From contig NZ_ATZF01000013.1 of assembly GCF_000428065.1 (NCBI RefSeq), positions 102,480 to 166,479 on the forward strand: 64,000 bases of DNA, given 5' to 3'. This DNA is from Shimazuella kribbensis DSM 45090. Lineage in GTDB: Bacteria; Bacillota; Bacilli; Thermoactinomycetales; Thermoactinomycetaceae. The notes below the pieces were generated by a model. The model was not told where the DNA came from. It was given only the letters and a program-made list of their open reading frames with translations, and searched no databases. This document shows positions 38,959 to 48,522 of this stretch, piece by piece. Each line of letters opens with the position of its first letter. Position 1 is the stretch's first letter. Both the position numbers and the translations under genes were made by a program.

Positions 38959-40971
38959 CTAGAAAAAGAAGGATTTATTTTTTTCTCTTTTTTTATTCGG
39001 ATCAGGGCTAAATTTTAAGTAAGATATTAATGCTCCCATTCCTAGCAGTGAAAATACGATAAAAAGCAACAAGCCTGTCCAATGTACTCCTAACCACTTG
39101 TAACTTGGAACATTTTCAAATATCAATTCCAATAAACCACTAAACAATACAGCAGGAAATCCGAAGATAGTAATGAGTACAACCAAGCGGTTTGTTTTTA
39201 GATTGGTATGGTTTTCAAAGATTTGTTCGAGTTCGGAAATAGACTCATATAATTCTTGTAGCCTAGATTGTAGGGTCCACCGTTTTTCAAGTGTTTCGCG
39301 GAATAGTTGTAAGTGGTAATCAGAAGAAGAAAACATGGTTGTCAAGATGGTGTAACGAATTTTTATCTTATTGGAACTAATCCAATGATTAATTTCTAAC
39401 AATTTACGATTCGATAATGTTTGTTTGTGAGCGAGCCATTGGAGTACTTTCGACATCATTTGAGTGCAATCTTCATGCACCATTTGAAATAGTTCAACTT
39501 GTTCTACGACGTTTTGTACTTCTTTTTGATAGATAGTGAGGTCTAATGGTTCTGTATTCCAATCATCTAATAAAAAAACCCCATGTTCGTGAACAATCGC
39601 ATAACCAAATGGTGTCTCAAGAAAATCAAAAGAGCTTTCAGGTGGCAATGGATAAATGGGTGGTATGACTCCATCTTGAAACTGGGATGCACAATTGGCT
39701 AAATAGCGCTGCATTGTGGGAGACGTGACTAGGACTTGTTGTTGCCCAAGGGAATTCCATTTGGCTGCGGATAGATGTTTTTCCTTGCTCCAGATCGGTT
39801 TACATTCATATATTCGACAAGATGCTCCGATTGTACCATCCGATAAAAAGGGGTTCACCATGATGGTTTTTGCTGGATTGTACAGTTCCCAAATGATATC
39901 AACCACATCAGACCATTTTACTTTGGTGTGCTCTTTTACATGCTGTTTGCATTTTGGAGCCGTTATGGTTTGAAATTTCCCGTTTTGGTCATGCCATTTA
40001 CAATCGACAGGTCGTGTACCACCCCAACGTTTGTTTTCTAATGCTTCTAATTTGATCCATAAATCTTTTAGATGAACATTTTGTCCTTGTGCGACTTGGA
40101 TGACGATATCTCTGCCTGTGCCATTTAACTCTGGACGATAAATAGCAAAGAACTGAAATCCAGATTCGAGCCATGTTCGTTCTTTATCATGAATGAGAAA
40201 TGATTTGAGTAAACCAATATAGGTATTTTCGGTTGTGATGAAGGCATCTACTAGAATGGTTTTTGTGGAGTTTTTGATAGGAAGTTCTAACTGGGTGATG
40301 GTTGCTTGTTTAATACTTAGTTCGTATTTTTGATATTCCTTTTTCAAATATAGCAAGGCACGATTGTATTCTTCAATGTGATTGGAATTCGGTATTTCGT
40401 AAGGAAGTACTTGATCCATCATGAGGGAGATTGCTAAATAGATACAAGCCTGAAGACCTTCCGTGACGTGAGATTCGTCTATGATCGTAAACATTTTTCC
40501 ATCCTCACTGATTTGCTCTTCGAGGAGAAAAAACGAATGTGCTAAAGCGCTGTGCAGGCATCCCCAAGACTCAAATGGTTTTCCTGTTGTTTTTACATCA
40601 TCGAGTTCCCAACGGATCGTATAGTCAATCCACTCGAATGGAAAATCTTTTCTGTCTACTCCGTGATGTCGGCAATAAAACATAATAAAAGTTAAACAAG
40701 CATCTAAAGATAAGTCCTCAAAGAAAAAAGAGTATTCCTGAAAAGGCTTATTGTGTAGTAGATGTAATTCTTCTAAGTGATATAACATCTCTGTTGTAGA
40801 TTCAAATCCGTCGTTCTGAAAATGACAAATGAGTTTATTTTGATAATAAGAAAATAGTTCGTTGCCAAAGAATACTTCGTTATCATTCTTTGGGATTTTG
40901 TTGGGCTTGTATTGAATGGTAACATCCTGCAACTCATTATACAGTTGTTGCAAACAATCGATAAGTTGCAA
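38959..40971 (-). CDS. Large unfamiliar protein with a C-terminal membrane hairpin
   Basis: 670 residues. Residues 1-560 are soluble, without a signal peptide, helix-rich, with several Trp- and Cys-containing stretches (FESWGCLHSALAHSFFLLEE, WGGTRPVDCKWHDQNG). A coiled-coil region LQELYESISELEQIFENHTN leads into two membrane segments, LVVLITIFGFPAVLFSGLLE and GLLLFIVFSLLGMGALISYL, with a basic tail. The end resembles the layout of CorA-like channels but I see no GMN motif. ATG 40971 lies just inside the left edge of the transcript. I do not recognise the family; the frame is long, intact and native in composition. Confidence 0.7.
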   Translation of the reverse strand: MQLIDCLQQLYNELQDVTIQYKPNKIPKNDNEVFFGNELFSYYQNKLICHFQNDGFESTTEMLYHLEELHLLHNKPFQEYSFFFEDLSLDACLTFIMFYCRHHGVDRKDFPFEWIDYTIRWELDDVKTTGKPFESWGCLHSALAHSFFLLEEQISEDGKMFTIIDESHVTEGLQACIYLAISLMMDQVLPYEIPNSNHIEEYNRALLYLKKEYQKYELSIKQATITQLELPIKNSTKTILVDAFITTENTYIGLLKSFLIHDKERTWLESGFQFFAIYRPELNGTGRDIVIQVAQGQNVHLKDLWIKLEALENKRWGGTRPVDCKWHDQNGKFQTITAPKCKQHVKEHTKVKWSDVVDIIWELYNPAKTIMVNPFLSDGTIGASCRIYECKPIWSKEKHLSAAKWNSLGQQQVLVTSPTMQRYLANCASQFQDGVIPPIYPLPPESSFDFLETPFGYAIVHEHGVFLLDDWNTEPLDLTIYQKEVQNVVEQVELFQMVHEDCTQMMSKVLQWLAHKQTLSNRKLLEINHWISSNKIKIRYTILTTMFSSSDYHLQLFRETLEKRWTLQSRLQELYESISELEQIFENHTNLKTNRLVVLITIFGFPAVLFSGLLELIFENVPSYKWLGVHWTGLLLFIVFSLLGMGALISYLKFSPDPNKKREKNKSFFF

Positions 40972-41044
40972 TGGTCCACACCCTTTATATAAAAATTTTT
41001 ACTTATAAAATAATTGTATCAAAAGGGGATATGTTTTCAAATAA

Positions 41045-41088
41045 CAAAAAAGCCCGGTAAATGATGAATAAATCATCATGATCGGGCA
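41045..41088 (-). terminator. Terminator of the M20 amidohydrolase gene
   Basis: On the minus strand GCCCGAT and ATGATG pair with CATCAT and ACCGGGC (small bulge), followed by TTTTTTG. Confidence 0.75.
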
Positions 41089-41093
41089 TGTTT

Positions 41094-42392
41094 TCATTCG
41101 GTCGAAAGAGCAATGCGGGAAAATAACTCTACTCCAATGGCTATTAAATCTTCATGGAAATCGTAGTTTTTTTGATGTGGAGCAGTAGGGGCAGGAGGTG
41201 GTCCAGAGATGCCCATATAGACAGCTTGCCCTCCTTGTTCTTGAACTTTATTTAACATATATATTGCATCTTCTGATCCTGCGCGGATCGTCATTTCTGG
41301 AATAAAAGTTACCTTTTGTTTTATTTGATCTACTTTTTCTCCGATTAATGGAATGAGATCGCGACTAGATGTGCCATGATCTCCTTCACCGGCCAATCGC
41401 CAATTGCAAGTGACATCATACATTTGAGCGGATGCATGTAAGATGTTCACTGCTTGCTCTCGCATATAATGATTTATTTCTGTTGTCTCTCCTCGTGTCT
41501 CCAATTTCATTGTCGCTTCATCTGCAATGACATTTCGACCTGATTCTGCGATAAGGGTACCCACATTGATACGAGATGCTCCACCACTATGGCGAGGGAT
41601 TGTGTTGAGCTGAACAGTAGCAGTAGCTGCTGCTAGTAGAGCATTTTTACCTAGCTCAGGTGTTGCCCCTGCGTGCGATGCTTTTCCATGAAAGGTTGCA
41701 TCTATTTTGGTAGTAGCAAGAAAGCCATGAATAGCACCCGCTACTTGAAAGTTATCATTTGGGAAAAGATGCGCGCAAAATAATTGATCCACTTGATCTA
41801 ACCAACCTGCTTCAACCACCGCTTTTGCTCCTCGACATCCTTCTTCAGCAGGTTGGAAAAGGAGACGAACTTCTCCAGATAGCTCTGTCTGATAGTGAGC
41901 GAGTATCTCAGCAACTCCAAGACCAATCGTTGTATGACCATCATGCCCACAACCATGCATCAAGCCGGGATGTGTGGATGCAAAGTTTTCTTGAAATGCC
42001 CGATGATCAGAAGAATTACTTTCCGTTAATTCGATACAGTCAATATCAAAGCGCATGGCGATTGTTGGCCCAGGTCTATTTGTTTTTAAAACACCGACTA
42101 CTCCTGTATAACCGCCAACCATTTTTTCTATCCATCGAGGATTTGCGCCTTCGGTTATGGCCCTTTGTTCGCAAAGGGCTAGTTCTTCTAATGAAGGAAC
42201 TCCCATACGAGCCGAAGACTTACAAACAGTAGGTCCGACATGAACTTCATAACAACCCAACTGTTGTAAGTAATCTGCAATAATAGCGGAAGTTCGATAT
42301 TCGGTCCATCCAGCCTCTGGATGACGATGGAGATCACGACGAATAGAAGTCCATTTAGGAGCTAATTGATTGATGTGTTTTTGTAGATGCAT
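41094..42392 (-). CDS. M20-family amidohydrolase (AbgA/aminobenzoyl-glutamate-hydrolase-like)
   Basis: 432 residues, zinc peptidase/amidohydrolase. It has RRDLHRHPEAGWTEYRTS, the metal motif MHGCGHDGHTTIGLGVAEIL, FQPAEEGCRGAKAV with the catalytic Glu pair, and CAHLF. The lid domain is KIDATFHGKASHAGATPELG. The insertion between residues 60 and 105 (KSSARMGVPSLEELALCEQR) is typical of the AbgA-type branch. It would split N-acyl amino acids or p-aminobenzoyl-glutamate. ATG 42392 follows AGAAGGGTGACTCT. It follows an MFS pseudogene, probably its lost uptake partner. Confidence 0.8.
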   Translation of the reverse strand: MHLQKHINQLAPKWTSIRRDLHRHPEAGWTEYRTSAIIADYLQQLGCYEVHVGPTVCKSSARMGVPSLEELALCEQRAITEGANPRWIEKMVGGYTGVVGVLKTNRPGPTIAMRFDIDCIELTESNSSDHRAFQENFASTHPGLMHGCGHDGHTTIGLGVAEILAHYQTELSGEVRLLFQPAEEGCRGAKAVVEAGWLDQVDQLFCAHLFPNDNFQVAGAIHGFLATTKIDATFHGKASHAGATPELGKNALLAAATATVQLNTIPRHSGGASRINVGTLIAESGRNVIADEATMKLETRGETTEINHYMREQAVNILHASAQMYDVTCNWRLAGEGDHGTSSRDLIPLIGEKVDQIKQKVTFIPEMTIRAGSEDAIYMLNKVQEQGGQAVYMGISGPPPAPTAPHQKNYDFHEDLIAIGVELFSRIALSTE

Positions 42393-42404
42393 AGAGTCAC
42401 CCTT

Positions 42405-42760
42405 CTATTCATTCAAAGTATACGTTTTTGCTAAATCTTTTAGTGTTTGGTCTGGTTTGATGAAAAAGCCAAGCGCAGAAGGAAAACTTCCTTCACCAAA
42501 TCCAAATGATTAAAGACATAAGAGACCATGCCATACCTGTTAATAGAGTAAATAAAGACTACATAATAACAAAGACAATCAAGATGTTACGAGATCAAAT
42601 TGATCTGCAAATATCCACCAACCAATTGCATAATAGCATAACTTAGAAAAAATGCACTAAGAATCCAACCTGTTTGGATTCAGTAAGTGAAAATTCTTTG
42701 CAATTGGGATGACAGCAGTAAGTTAAAGTTCGTGTGAAATTGGAAATGTCCTAAATGCTT
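42405..42760 (-). pseudogene. Decayed MFS transporter upstream of the amidohydrolase
   Basis: The minus strand gives, across several frames, AVIPIAKNFHL, SKQVGWILSAFFLSYAIMQL then VGGYLQ, LTGMAWSLMSLI, GEGSFPSALG, and finally FFIKPDQTLKDLAKTYTLNE to the TAG at 42405. These are successive parts of an anion/organic-acid MFS carrier (the first membrane segments and a GEGSFPSA motif), joined to a carrier C-terminus after a large deletion. The stop lies 13 bp before the amidohydrolase start, so the two were an operon. Confidence 0.6.
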
Positions 42761-42906
42761 CGCACAGAATATGGTTACATCGAGATATGTTGCAATAGAT
42801 AATAAGAATGAATTTGATTTTCTGAGTGAACAGGGGCATGTTACGGTGGTCCCCTGCTTACATCTAGTAGAGTGTGTGAGTTTTGAAAATTTATTTTAGA
42901 TAACTT

Positions 42907-43869
42907 TTACCCTCTATTTTGTTTAAATATGACAGCAGTACCAAGCAACGCGGAAGCTGGCACGAAAATATCTCCCTCCTCCGTTTCTACTACTGGTAAC
43001 CCATTTCCTTCCATATATTTTCGTGTAGCCAAGATATCATGCACCGCAACTGCATATCCGACAAACCCTGGTAAAGATGGTGCCGTTTCACCTGGCAAAA
43101 TAATGTTTAGACCAGACTCAGGAACAATTGTTATGTGTGCACCATTAAGATCAAAAATACGTTTGATACCCTTCGTTTGTGCATCTAGACCTAAATAGCG
43201 CCGATAGCGTTTGGTGAAATCATCAAGCTCAGCATCTGCGACGCAAAGGACAACTTCCACAAGCTCAATCGCTCCATTCGGATGATTCATATGGGATTGT
43301 GACTTCAAAATATGTAATGGTGGATTTTCAGCAATGGCCAATCGACCTTCGGGAACATATTCTCCATCCATTTCTATGTAATGTAAAGGAACCAGCTGCT
43401 TTCCGTTCATAGTTTCTACAGGGCGTTGAGTGGAATTCACACCACTATGTTTGACGCCATCTTGATTGAGTTGGGCAGCAGATGCTTCTGCATCAGGTGT
43501 ACAAAAGCACAGGATATGTGTTCCTTCATAACGTGATAAGCATTTAGAAATTTTGGAAACAGTTCGACGAATATTTTCAAGAATGCGAGGAAGTACAGTT
43601 GGTGGAGCGTGGAGAGGTATAAGGTTCGCATGGGGAGGAATTTGTTTTTCCTTATCCACTATCGTTACAATCTCGATAAAATTATGAAGAAATGTAGCAT
43701 GTGTATTTGCTGCACCAAATGGTTTGGGGATCTCGCCTTCTTTTTCAGCCATTGTTGGATAAGATGGGTTAGGACATATGAAACCAAGTTTGCGATACAA
43801 CTCTAGAGCAACTCCTATATCAGTAACAACATGACCTACATGATGAATATGGTTGATTTTATCGCTCAT
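42907..43869 (-). CDS. VOC-family (glyoxalase-like) protein
   Basis: 320 residues with two to three VOC modules. The first begins INHIHHVGHVVTDIGVALEL with YRKLGF and THATFLHNFIEIVTIVDK; a second half begins GAIELVEVVLCVADAELDDF with RRYLGLD and AHITIVPE. VOC proteins use a metal-centred cup for isomerases, dioxygenases or lyases; the reaction is unknown. ATG 43869 is preferred to GTG 43878 because GCGGAG lies eight bases before it. Alone on the minus strand. Confidence 0.75.
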   Translation of the reverse strand: MSDKINHIHHVGHVVTDIGVALELYRKLGFICPNPSYPTMAEKEGEIPKPFGAANTHATFLHNFIEIVTIVDKEKQIPPHANLIPLHAPPTVLPRILENIRRTVSKISKCLSRYEGTHILCFCTPDAEASAAQLNQDGVKHSGVNSTQRPVETMNGKQLVPLHYIEMDGEYVPEGRLAIAENPPLHILKSQSHMNHPNGAIELVEVVLCVADAELDDFTKRYRRYLGLDAQTKGIKRIFDLNGAHITIVPESGLNIILPGETAPSLPGFVGYAVAVHDILATRKYMEGNGLPVVETEEGDIFVPASALLGTAVIFKQNRG

Positions 43870-44010
43870 TGTGCTCACTCCGCATTTATTTATTTTATTT
43901 TTTCGTGATAGTCACAAAAGATTAAAGATGTTTGTTTTAAATAATTACCATCATTGTTGAAAATAAGAAATATGGTATCGAATTAAACTCTACACTTCAT
44001 CTATCTCGTA

Positions 44011-44048
44011 AAAGAAAGCCACTCCATGGATAGTAGCTTTCTTTTTTT
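44011..44048 (-). terminator. Terminator of the Mn/Zn ABC operon
   Basis: AAAGAAAGC-CACT pairs with AGT-AGCTTTCTTT. On the minus strand the second arm ends in TTTACG, so it may act mainly as a 3' stabiliser. Confidence 0.55.
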
Positions 44049-44055
44049 GTGTTTG

Positions 44056-44985
44056 TTACTTTTGTAATCCATTCACGATAGTATCAATGTTCCATTTCAT
44101 CATTTCCAGATAAGTGTCTCCATCTTTACCAGGACCGCCAAGCGAATCAGTGAAAATCGTTCCGACAATAGGAACTTTTGTTTCTTTGGATACGGTTTCC
44201 ATGCTGCGTCTATCTACGCTTGTTTCTACAAATAGCGCTGGAATACTATTTGTAGCAATCAAATTCACTACGTGCCGGATTTGATCAGGAGTCCCTTGAT
44301 TTTCGGAGTTGATTTCCCAAATGTATCCTGTTCTGATACCATACGCTTTCCCGAAGTATTTAAAAGCTCCTTCGCTGGATATCAAAAATCGTTTATTTTC
44401 CGGCAATTGTTGAATTCGACGATGGGTTCCATCGTGGAGTTTTTGAAGTTCTGCTATATACTTTGTTGCATTCGCGGTATAGATAGCTTTGTTTTTTGGA
44501 TCTTCTTTGATGAGTGCATTTTTGATGTTCTCCGCATACTTGATGCCATTTGCAATATTCATCCAAGCATGGGGATCAGGTTCTTTCTCTAGGCCCTTTG
44601 TTTCCAAATAGATTGGCTGTACACCTTGGCTTACTTTATAAACTGGTGCATCCTTCCCGTCTTTCCCCGCTGTTTGCAATAGTTTTTTAAACCAAGAGTT
44701 TCCTTCTTCCAAGTTTAGCCCGTTGTAAAAAATGACATGAGCGTCTGACATTTCCATTACGTCTTTTGGTAAAGGATCATATTCATGCGGATTTGCACCA
44801 ATGGGAACCATACTGTGAATGGTTACTTTGTCGCCCCCAATTTGTTTTGCTATATCATAAATGATCGAGTAAGTGGTCACTATTTTTAATTTGCCTTGGT
44901 TGTTGTCATCTGCAGAATTTGTGCATGCTGTTACGAAAAACAAACATAGCATGAGAAAAGCATATAAGATTTGATTTCGTTTCAT
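44056..44985 (-). CDS. mntA: Manganese/zinc ABC transporter binding lipoprotein
   Basis: 309 residues, cluster-A-I binding protein. Signal peptide with lipobox FFVTAC at Cys21. Metal ligands expected in MVPIGANPHEYDPLP (His), KEPDPHAWMNIANG (His), LISSEGAFKYFGKAYGIRTG (Glu) and IFTDSLGGPG (Asp). The His, His, Glu, Asp set and the absence of a His-rich loop fit manganese better than zinc. ATG 44985 follows GAGGAGGGAACGG. Third gene of an operon with ATPase and permease. Confidence 0.85.
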   Translation of the reverse strand: MKRNQILYAFLMLCLFFVTACTNSADDNNQGKLKIVTTYSIIYDIAKQIGGDKVTIHSMVPIGANPHEYDPLPKDVMEMSDAHVIFYNGLNLEEGNSWFKKLLQTAGKDGKDAPVYKVSQGVQPIYLETKGLEKEPDPHAWMNIANGIKYAENIKNALIKEDPKNKAIYTANATKYIAELQKLHDGTHRRIQQLPENKRFLISSEGAFKYFGKAYGIRTGYIWEINSENQGTPDQIRHVVNLIATNSIPALFVETSVDRRSMETVSKETKVPIVGTIFTDSLGGPGKDGDTYLEMMKWNIDTIVNGLQK

Positions 44986-45001
44986 TCCGTTCCCTCCTCG
45001 T

Positions 45002-45859
45002 TTAAGTGATACTTGTCTTTCTTTTTAGAGTTCTCCAAAGTAATCCTTGTGATGGAGAGAATAGAAAAGCAAGTGTGAATAAAAATGCTGCTACAATGAC
45101 AATGGTTGCACCAGAAGCGAGATTGTAAGAAAAACTAAAGTATAGTCCGACTAGAGATGAAAAAGCTCCTATTCCTGCTGATAAGTAGAGCATGATCCAC
45201 AATCGATTGGTTAACAGATAAGCAGTTGCTGCTGGTGTAATTAACATGGCTACAACCAAAACGATGCCTACTGTTTGCAGGGATGCAACGGTCACCATGG
45301 TTAACAAGATCATTAAGCAGTAATGAATCCATTTCACTTGTAATCCATAAGCTTGTGCCATGGTAGGGTCAAAAGTAGAAACGAGTAATTCTTTATAAAA
45401 CAGATAAACAAGGGCAATGATGATAGCTCCAATGATCATTGTCAGCCACATATCAGAAGTTCTGACAGATAGTACATTTCCAAATAAGATATGATACAAA
45501 TCCGCACTACTTTTCATAAAAGTAATAAGAATGATTCCAACTGCAAACACAGAAGTAAACATAATGCCAATCGCCATATCATGTTTAATACGGCTGTTTT
45601 GACTGATAAATCCAATTCCGATTGCCGTTAGAACCCCTGTTACAACGGCTCCGATAAAGAAATTGATGCCAAGCATATACGAAACAGCTACGCCTGGAAG
45701 CACAGCATGAGAGATGGCATCTCCCATTAATGCCATTCCTCGTAGAATGATAAAACATCCGATCACTCCACAAATCACTCCAACCATGATAGAGGTAAAC
45801 AGTGCTTTTTGTAAAAAATCATAGCGTGTAAGGGCGTTGATGAAATCTAGTAGTTTCAT
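45002..45859 (-). CDS. mntC: Manganese/zinc ABC transporter permease
   Basis: 285 residues, ABC-3 family permease with eight to nine membrane segments. It has DAISHAVLPGVAVSYMLGIN, TSVFAVGIILITFMKS, FDPTMAQAYGLQVKWIHYCL and SLQTVGIVLVVAMLITPAAT, the usual signature of the MntC/ZnuB group. The stop of the ATPase gene overlaps its ATG by four bases. Only one permease gene is present, whereas the four-gene mntABCD operon has two, so it should act as a homodimer. Confidence 0.85.
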   Translation of the reverse strand: MKLLDFINALTRYDFLQKALFTSIMVGVICGVIGCFIILRGMALMGDAISHAVLPGVAVSYMLGINFFIGAVVTGVLTAIGIGFISQNSRIKHDMAIGIMFTSVFAVGIILITFMKSSADLYHILFGNVLSVRTSDMWLTMIIGAIIIALVYLFYKELLVSTFDPTMAQAYGLQVKWIHYCLMILLTMVTVASLQTVGIVLVVAMLITPAATAYLLTNRLWIMLYLSAGIGAFSSLVGLYFSFSYNLASGATIVIVAAFLFTLAFLFSPSQGLLWRTLKRKTSIT

Positions 45860-46605
45860 GAGACAGGTACCTCCTTCGGTCTATTCAAGAAAACACGATG
45901 ATGAACATACGCTTTGGAAAGAATAGAAGGATCAAGAACCTCTGCTGCATGTCCATAGTGAATCACATTTTTATTCAGTAAAAGTAGATCATCAAAATAG
46001 GATTCAGCCTTACCGAGGTCATGGTGGACAACAGCAATCGTTTTTCCTTCATAACATAATTCTTTTAGGATTTGAATGATCATTCCTTCGCTTGTTACAT
46101 CGATTCCTACAAATGGTTCATCTAGAAAGAAAATGTCTGCTCTTTGGGCTAATGCTCTGGCTAAGAAAACTCGCTGTTGTTGTCCTCCAGACAGTTCTCC
46201 AATTTGACGATTTTTGTACTCTTCCATTCCTACTTTTGTTAAGCACGTCAGTGCCCAATCACGATGTTTTTTATTTGGTTTTTTTATCAAACCTAAGGAA
46301 GGATAAGTACCAATCAATACAACATCTAACACGGTAATAGGAAAATCCCAATCAATATCATTTCGTTGTGGGACATAAGCGATAAATTTTCTTGTACTTT
46401 GAATAGAAGAATCGAGTATACGGATCTTTCCACTATCATTTGGTATCAATCCCAAAATAGCTTTTAAAAGAGTTGATTTTCCAGCTCCATTGGGCCCAAT
46501 AATACCTAACATTCTCCCTTTTTGAAGATCAAAAGAAACGTCCTGTACGACTTGTTTACCTTGAAAAGATACATACAAATTACTTACATCCACAGCGTTT
46601 GCCAT
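45856..46605 (-). CDS. mntB: Manganese/zinc ABC transporter ATPase
   Basis: 249 residues. Walker A GPNGAGKST, Q-loop AYVPQRNDIDWDFP (the conserved W-D-F-P of metal ABC ATPases), signature LSGGQQQR, Walker B IFFLDEPFVGID, switch VVHHDLG. ATG 46605 follows AGAGGAGATACGAAACAA and replaces the long 46716 frame, whose first 37 residues are not ATPase-like. First gene of the operon; an MntR-like site lies about 80 bp upstream. Confidence 0.85.
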   Translation of the reverse strand: MANAVDVSNLYVSFQGKQVVQDVSFDLQKGRMLGIIGPNGAGKSTLLKAILGLIPNDSGKIRILDSSIQSTRKFIAYVPQRNDIDWDFPITVLDVVLIGTYPSLGLIKKPNKKHRDWALTCLTKVGMEEYKNRQIGELSGGQQQRVFLARALAQRADIFFLDEPFVGIDVTSEGMIIQILKELCYEGKTIAVVHHDLGKAESYFDDLLLLNKNVIHYGHAAEVLDPSILSKAYVHHRVFLNRPKEVPVS

Positions 46606-47049
46606 TTGTTTCGTATCTCCTCTCTTTTTTTCTTTAGTAAAAAAAATTGGACGAGCGCAACTTGATAACAAAAAAATATAATAGTTTGCCAAGGGAAAAA
46701 TTTTTTCTTCAATCAAATTATATTAATATTTCACGGTTTTGTAAACTAAAACCTGCTCATCGGTTTCAGGAGTTGTATGTTTTCTTAAAGCAATAAACCA
46801 ACCGTTTTTTGGTTGGTTTATTGGCTTGTTTCGCGAGATGGAGCATGTCGTTATGGGAATTTGATAAATTCAATTGCGAATTATATTCATGTCCATATTA
46901 GTTAAGAAAAAAATATACAGGCAGTTGGTTTGTGTTATATCCGCTTTCACAAATATAGATTTAGATCATAGAGTTATGCAATATTCTTATTCCTATTTAA
47001 ACATTGGTCATTTGGTTTTCATTCCAGAAATGATTTGTTTTAAATGCCT
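46606..47049. other. Intergenic stretch with a hairpin at 46791-46823
   Basis: CAATAAACCAACC (46791-46803) and GGTTGGTTTATTG (46811-46823) form a perfect 13 bp stem around GTTTTTT. It may act as a terminator or as an operator. The rest, 46824-47049, shows no gene I can support. Confidence 0.5.
46685..46699 (-). promoter_or_regulatory. MntR-like operator upstream of the metal ABC operon
   Basis: On the minus strand TTTTCCCTTGGCAAA resembles the MntR dyad (TTTTCCTTAAGGCAAA) with both half sites kept and the centre one base shorter. It lies beside TATTAT. A Mn-responsive repressor is the likely ligand. Confidence 0.5.
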
Positions 47050-47511
47050 CTACCATGGTTTTGAAAGCATAATAAACATAATTCCAATGGGCAAAACGGT
47101 TGCAATGATACCAAAGACCGCCCAAAAGAACGAAACGCGCTTATATTCTGCTTCTACTTGATTATTCTCTATTAATTGTGCACTGATTTGAATCATTTTT
47201 CTTTGTAAAGGAATGAGAAGGAAGAGCCATAACGCACCAGTAATACCAAATAAGATAAGAGATAGAGTTAACCAATTGAATCCTGACATGGGTAAGTGAG
47301 CTTTTACTGCCATAACTAATCCGGATACTAAGATGAGAATGGTACCAGGGAGGGTGAAAACATAATCTGCAAGCATAACATTTTTAACCGTATTGTGTAT
47401 GATAGTTGGATTTTTTTTCCTATCGGCTCGTATTTTCCAAAAAGCAGTGACAATAAAATTACCAATGGACAGCAGAGCACCTGTTAAATGAAGGAATAAC
47501 CATCCTGTCAT
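47050..47511 (-). CDS. DUF2269-family membrane protein
   Basis: 153 residues, four hydrophobic segments: WLFLHLTGALLSIGNFIVTA, FTLPGTILILVSGLVMAVKA, WLTLSLILFGITGALWLFLL and FFWAVFGIIATVLPIGIMFI. PGTILILVSGL and the following LQRKM are the DUF2269 core. ATG 47511 is preferred to GTG 47520, which is too close to the AAAGGATG ribosome site. Function unknown. The paralogue at 24956 is more distant. A dyad at 47679 could be its operator. Confidence 0.7.
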   Translation of the reverse strand: MTGWLFLHLTGALLSIGNFIVTAFWKIRADRKKNPTIIHNTVKNVMLADYVFTLPGTILILVSGLVMAVKAHLPMSGFNWLTLSLILFGITGALWLFLLIPLQRKMIQISAQLIENNQVEAEYKRVSFFWAVFGIIATVLPIGIMFIMLSKPW

Positions 47512-47520
47512 TTTACTCAC

Positions 47521-47955
47521 ATCCTTTTTTTAAAATGTTGTTGGTTTCATTACAAAGGGATGAGTAGGATGAAGATAACTTTATTTTGGTAAGCCGTAAC
47601 ACAATTTGTTCATCCCTTTCTATCTGGTTCTTTATTCAATCTATACGATAAGGAATGAGGGTATATTAAAATTATACATACAGACCATCGGTTTGTAAAT
47701 GGTTTATTTTTTTCTGGGTATTACTTTGGCTCAATTAGGAATAGAGACAAAAAGTGTAGATAGGTAGAAGGAAAAGAGATATTTAATAGGGCTATATTCA
47801 TTCAAAACGTTTCTTTTTTTCCTTCGATAATCTAATGATTTATTTGATATAATCATACAGGGATTCAGTTGATTTGTAGGTAATAGATAGTATGAGATAT
47901 CATGAGGATTGACACGCTATAAAAAGAGATCGTTGTTATATCAGGAGGAAGCTTA
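47521..47955. other. Intergenic stretch with an operator-like dyad
   Basis: TACAGACC-ATC-GGTTTGTA (47679-47697) is a dyad with one mismatch, of TetR-operator type. GTATA-N7-TATAC lies just before it at 47661-47677. The region serves two divergent promoters. No gene is seen. Confidence 0.45.
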
Positions 47956-48522
47956 ATGAAGATATATGTTGTTTATGATAGTGAAGGTGGACATACCGAA
48001 TCGTTGGCTAAAGCTGTTGCACAAGGTGCGAGTAATGTAGAAGGTGCAGAAGTACATATTCAACATGTAAATGATGCTGATGTTTATCAAATGGTCGATA
48101 TGGATGCCATTATATGGGGATGCCCGGGTCATTTTGGCACCATCAGTGCAGGTTTAAAAACGTGGATCGATAAATTAGGTTATTTGTGGGCGGAAGGTAA
48201 GTTGATTAATAAAATAGGTGGAGTTTTTTGTACTACGGCTACACAGCATGGTGGTTTAGAAGCTACATTGCTTAATCTGATTACTCCCATGTTACATCAA
48301 GGTATGATCGTAGTAGGACTTCCTGCTGATGTTCCAGAAAACGCACTCTATGGCTCCTATTATGGTGTGGGCATAACTTGCCCTGTCGAAGATACTCCAG
48401 GTGTGGTATCCACTTTAACAGCAAATGATACCGCTTTAGGTCGGGCGCTTGGAAAAAGAATCGCAGAAGTGACAAAACAATTTGTAGAAAATGAGTCTAC
48501 GGAAGGAAGTATTGGCTCATGA
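47956..48522 (+). CDS. WrbA-like flavodoxin-family protein
   Basis: 188 residues. FMN phosphate loop [18 protein letters not shown], then [20 protein letters not shown] with the G-x-P pattern, [20 protein letters not shown], and the last flavin-contact segment SYYGVGI. WrbA proteins are NAD(P)H:quinone oxidoreductases that make two-electron reductions, but YWGSPxRFG-type differences keep the precise activity open. ATG 47956 follows AGGAGGAAGCTTA. It shares its last four bases with the next start (ATGA), so the two genes are coupled. Confidence 0.75.
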   Translation: MKIYVVYDSEGGHTESLAKAVAQGASNVEGAEVHIQHVNDADVYQMVDMDAIIWGCPGHFGTISAGLKTWIDKLGYLWAEGKLINKIGGVFCTTATQHGGLEATLLNLITPMLHQGMIVVGLPADVPENALYGSYYGVGITCPVEDTPGVVSTLTANDTALGRALGKRIAEVTKQFVENESTEGSIGS

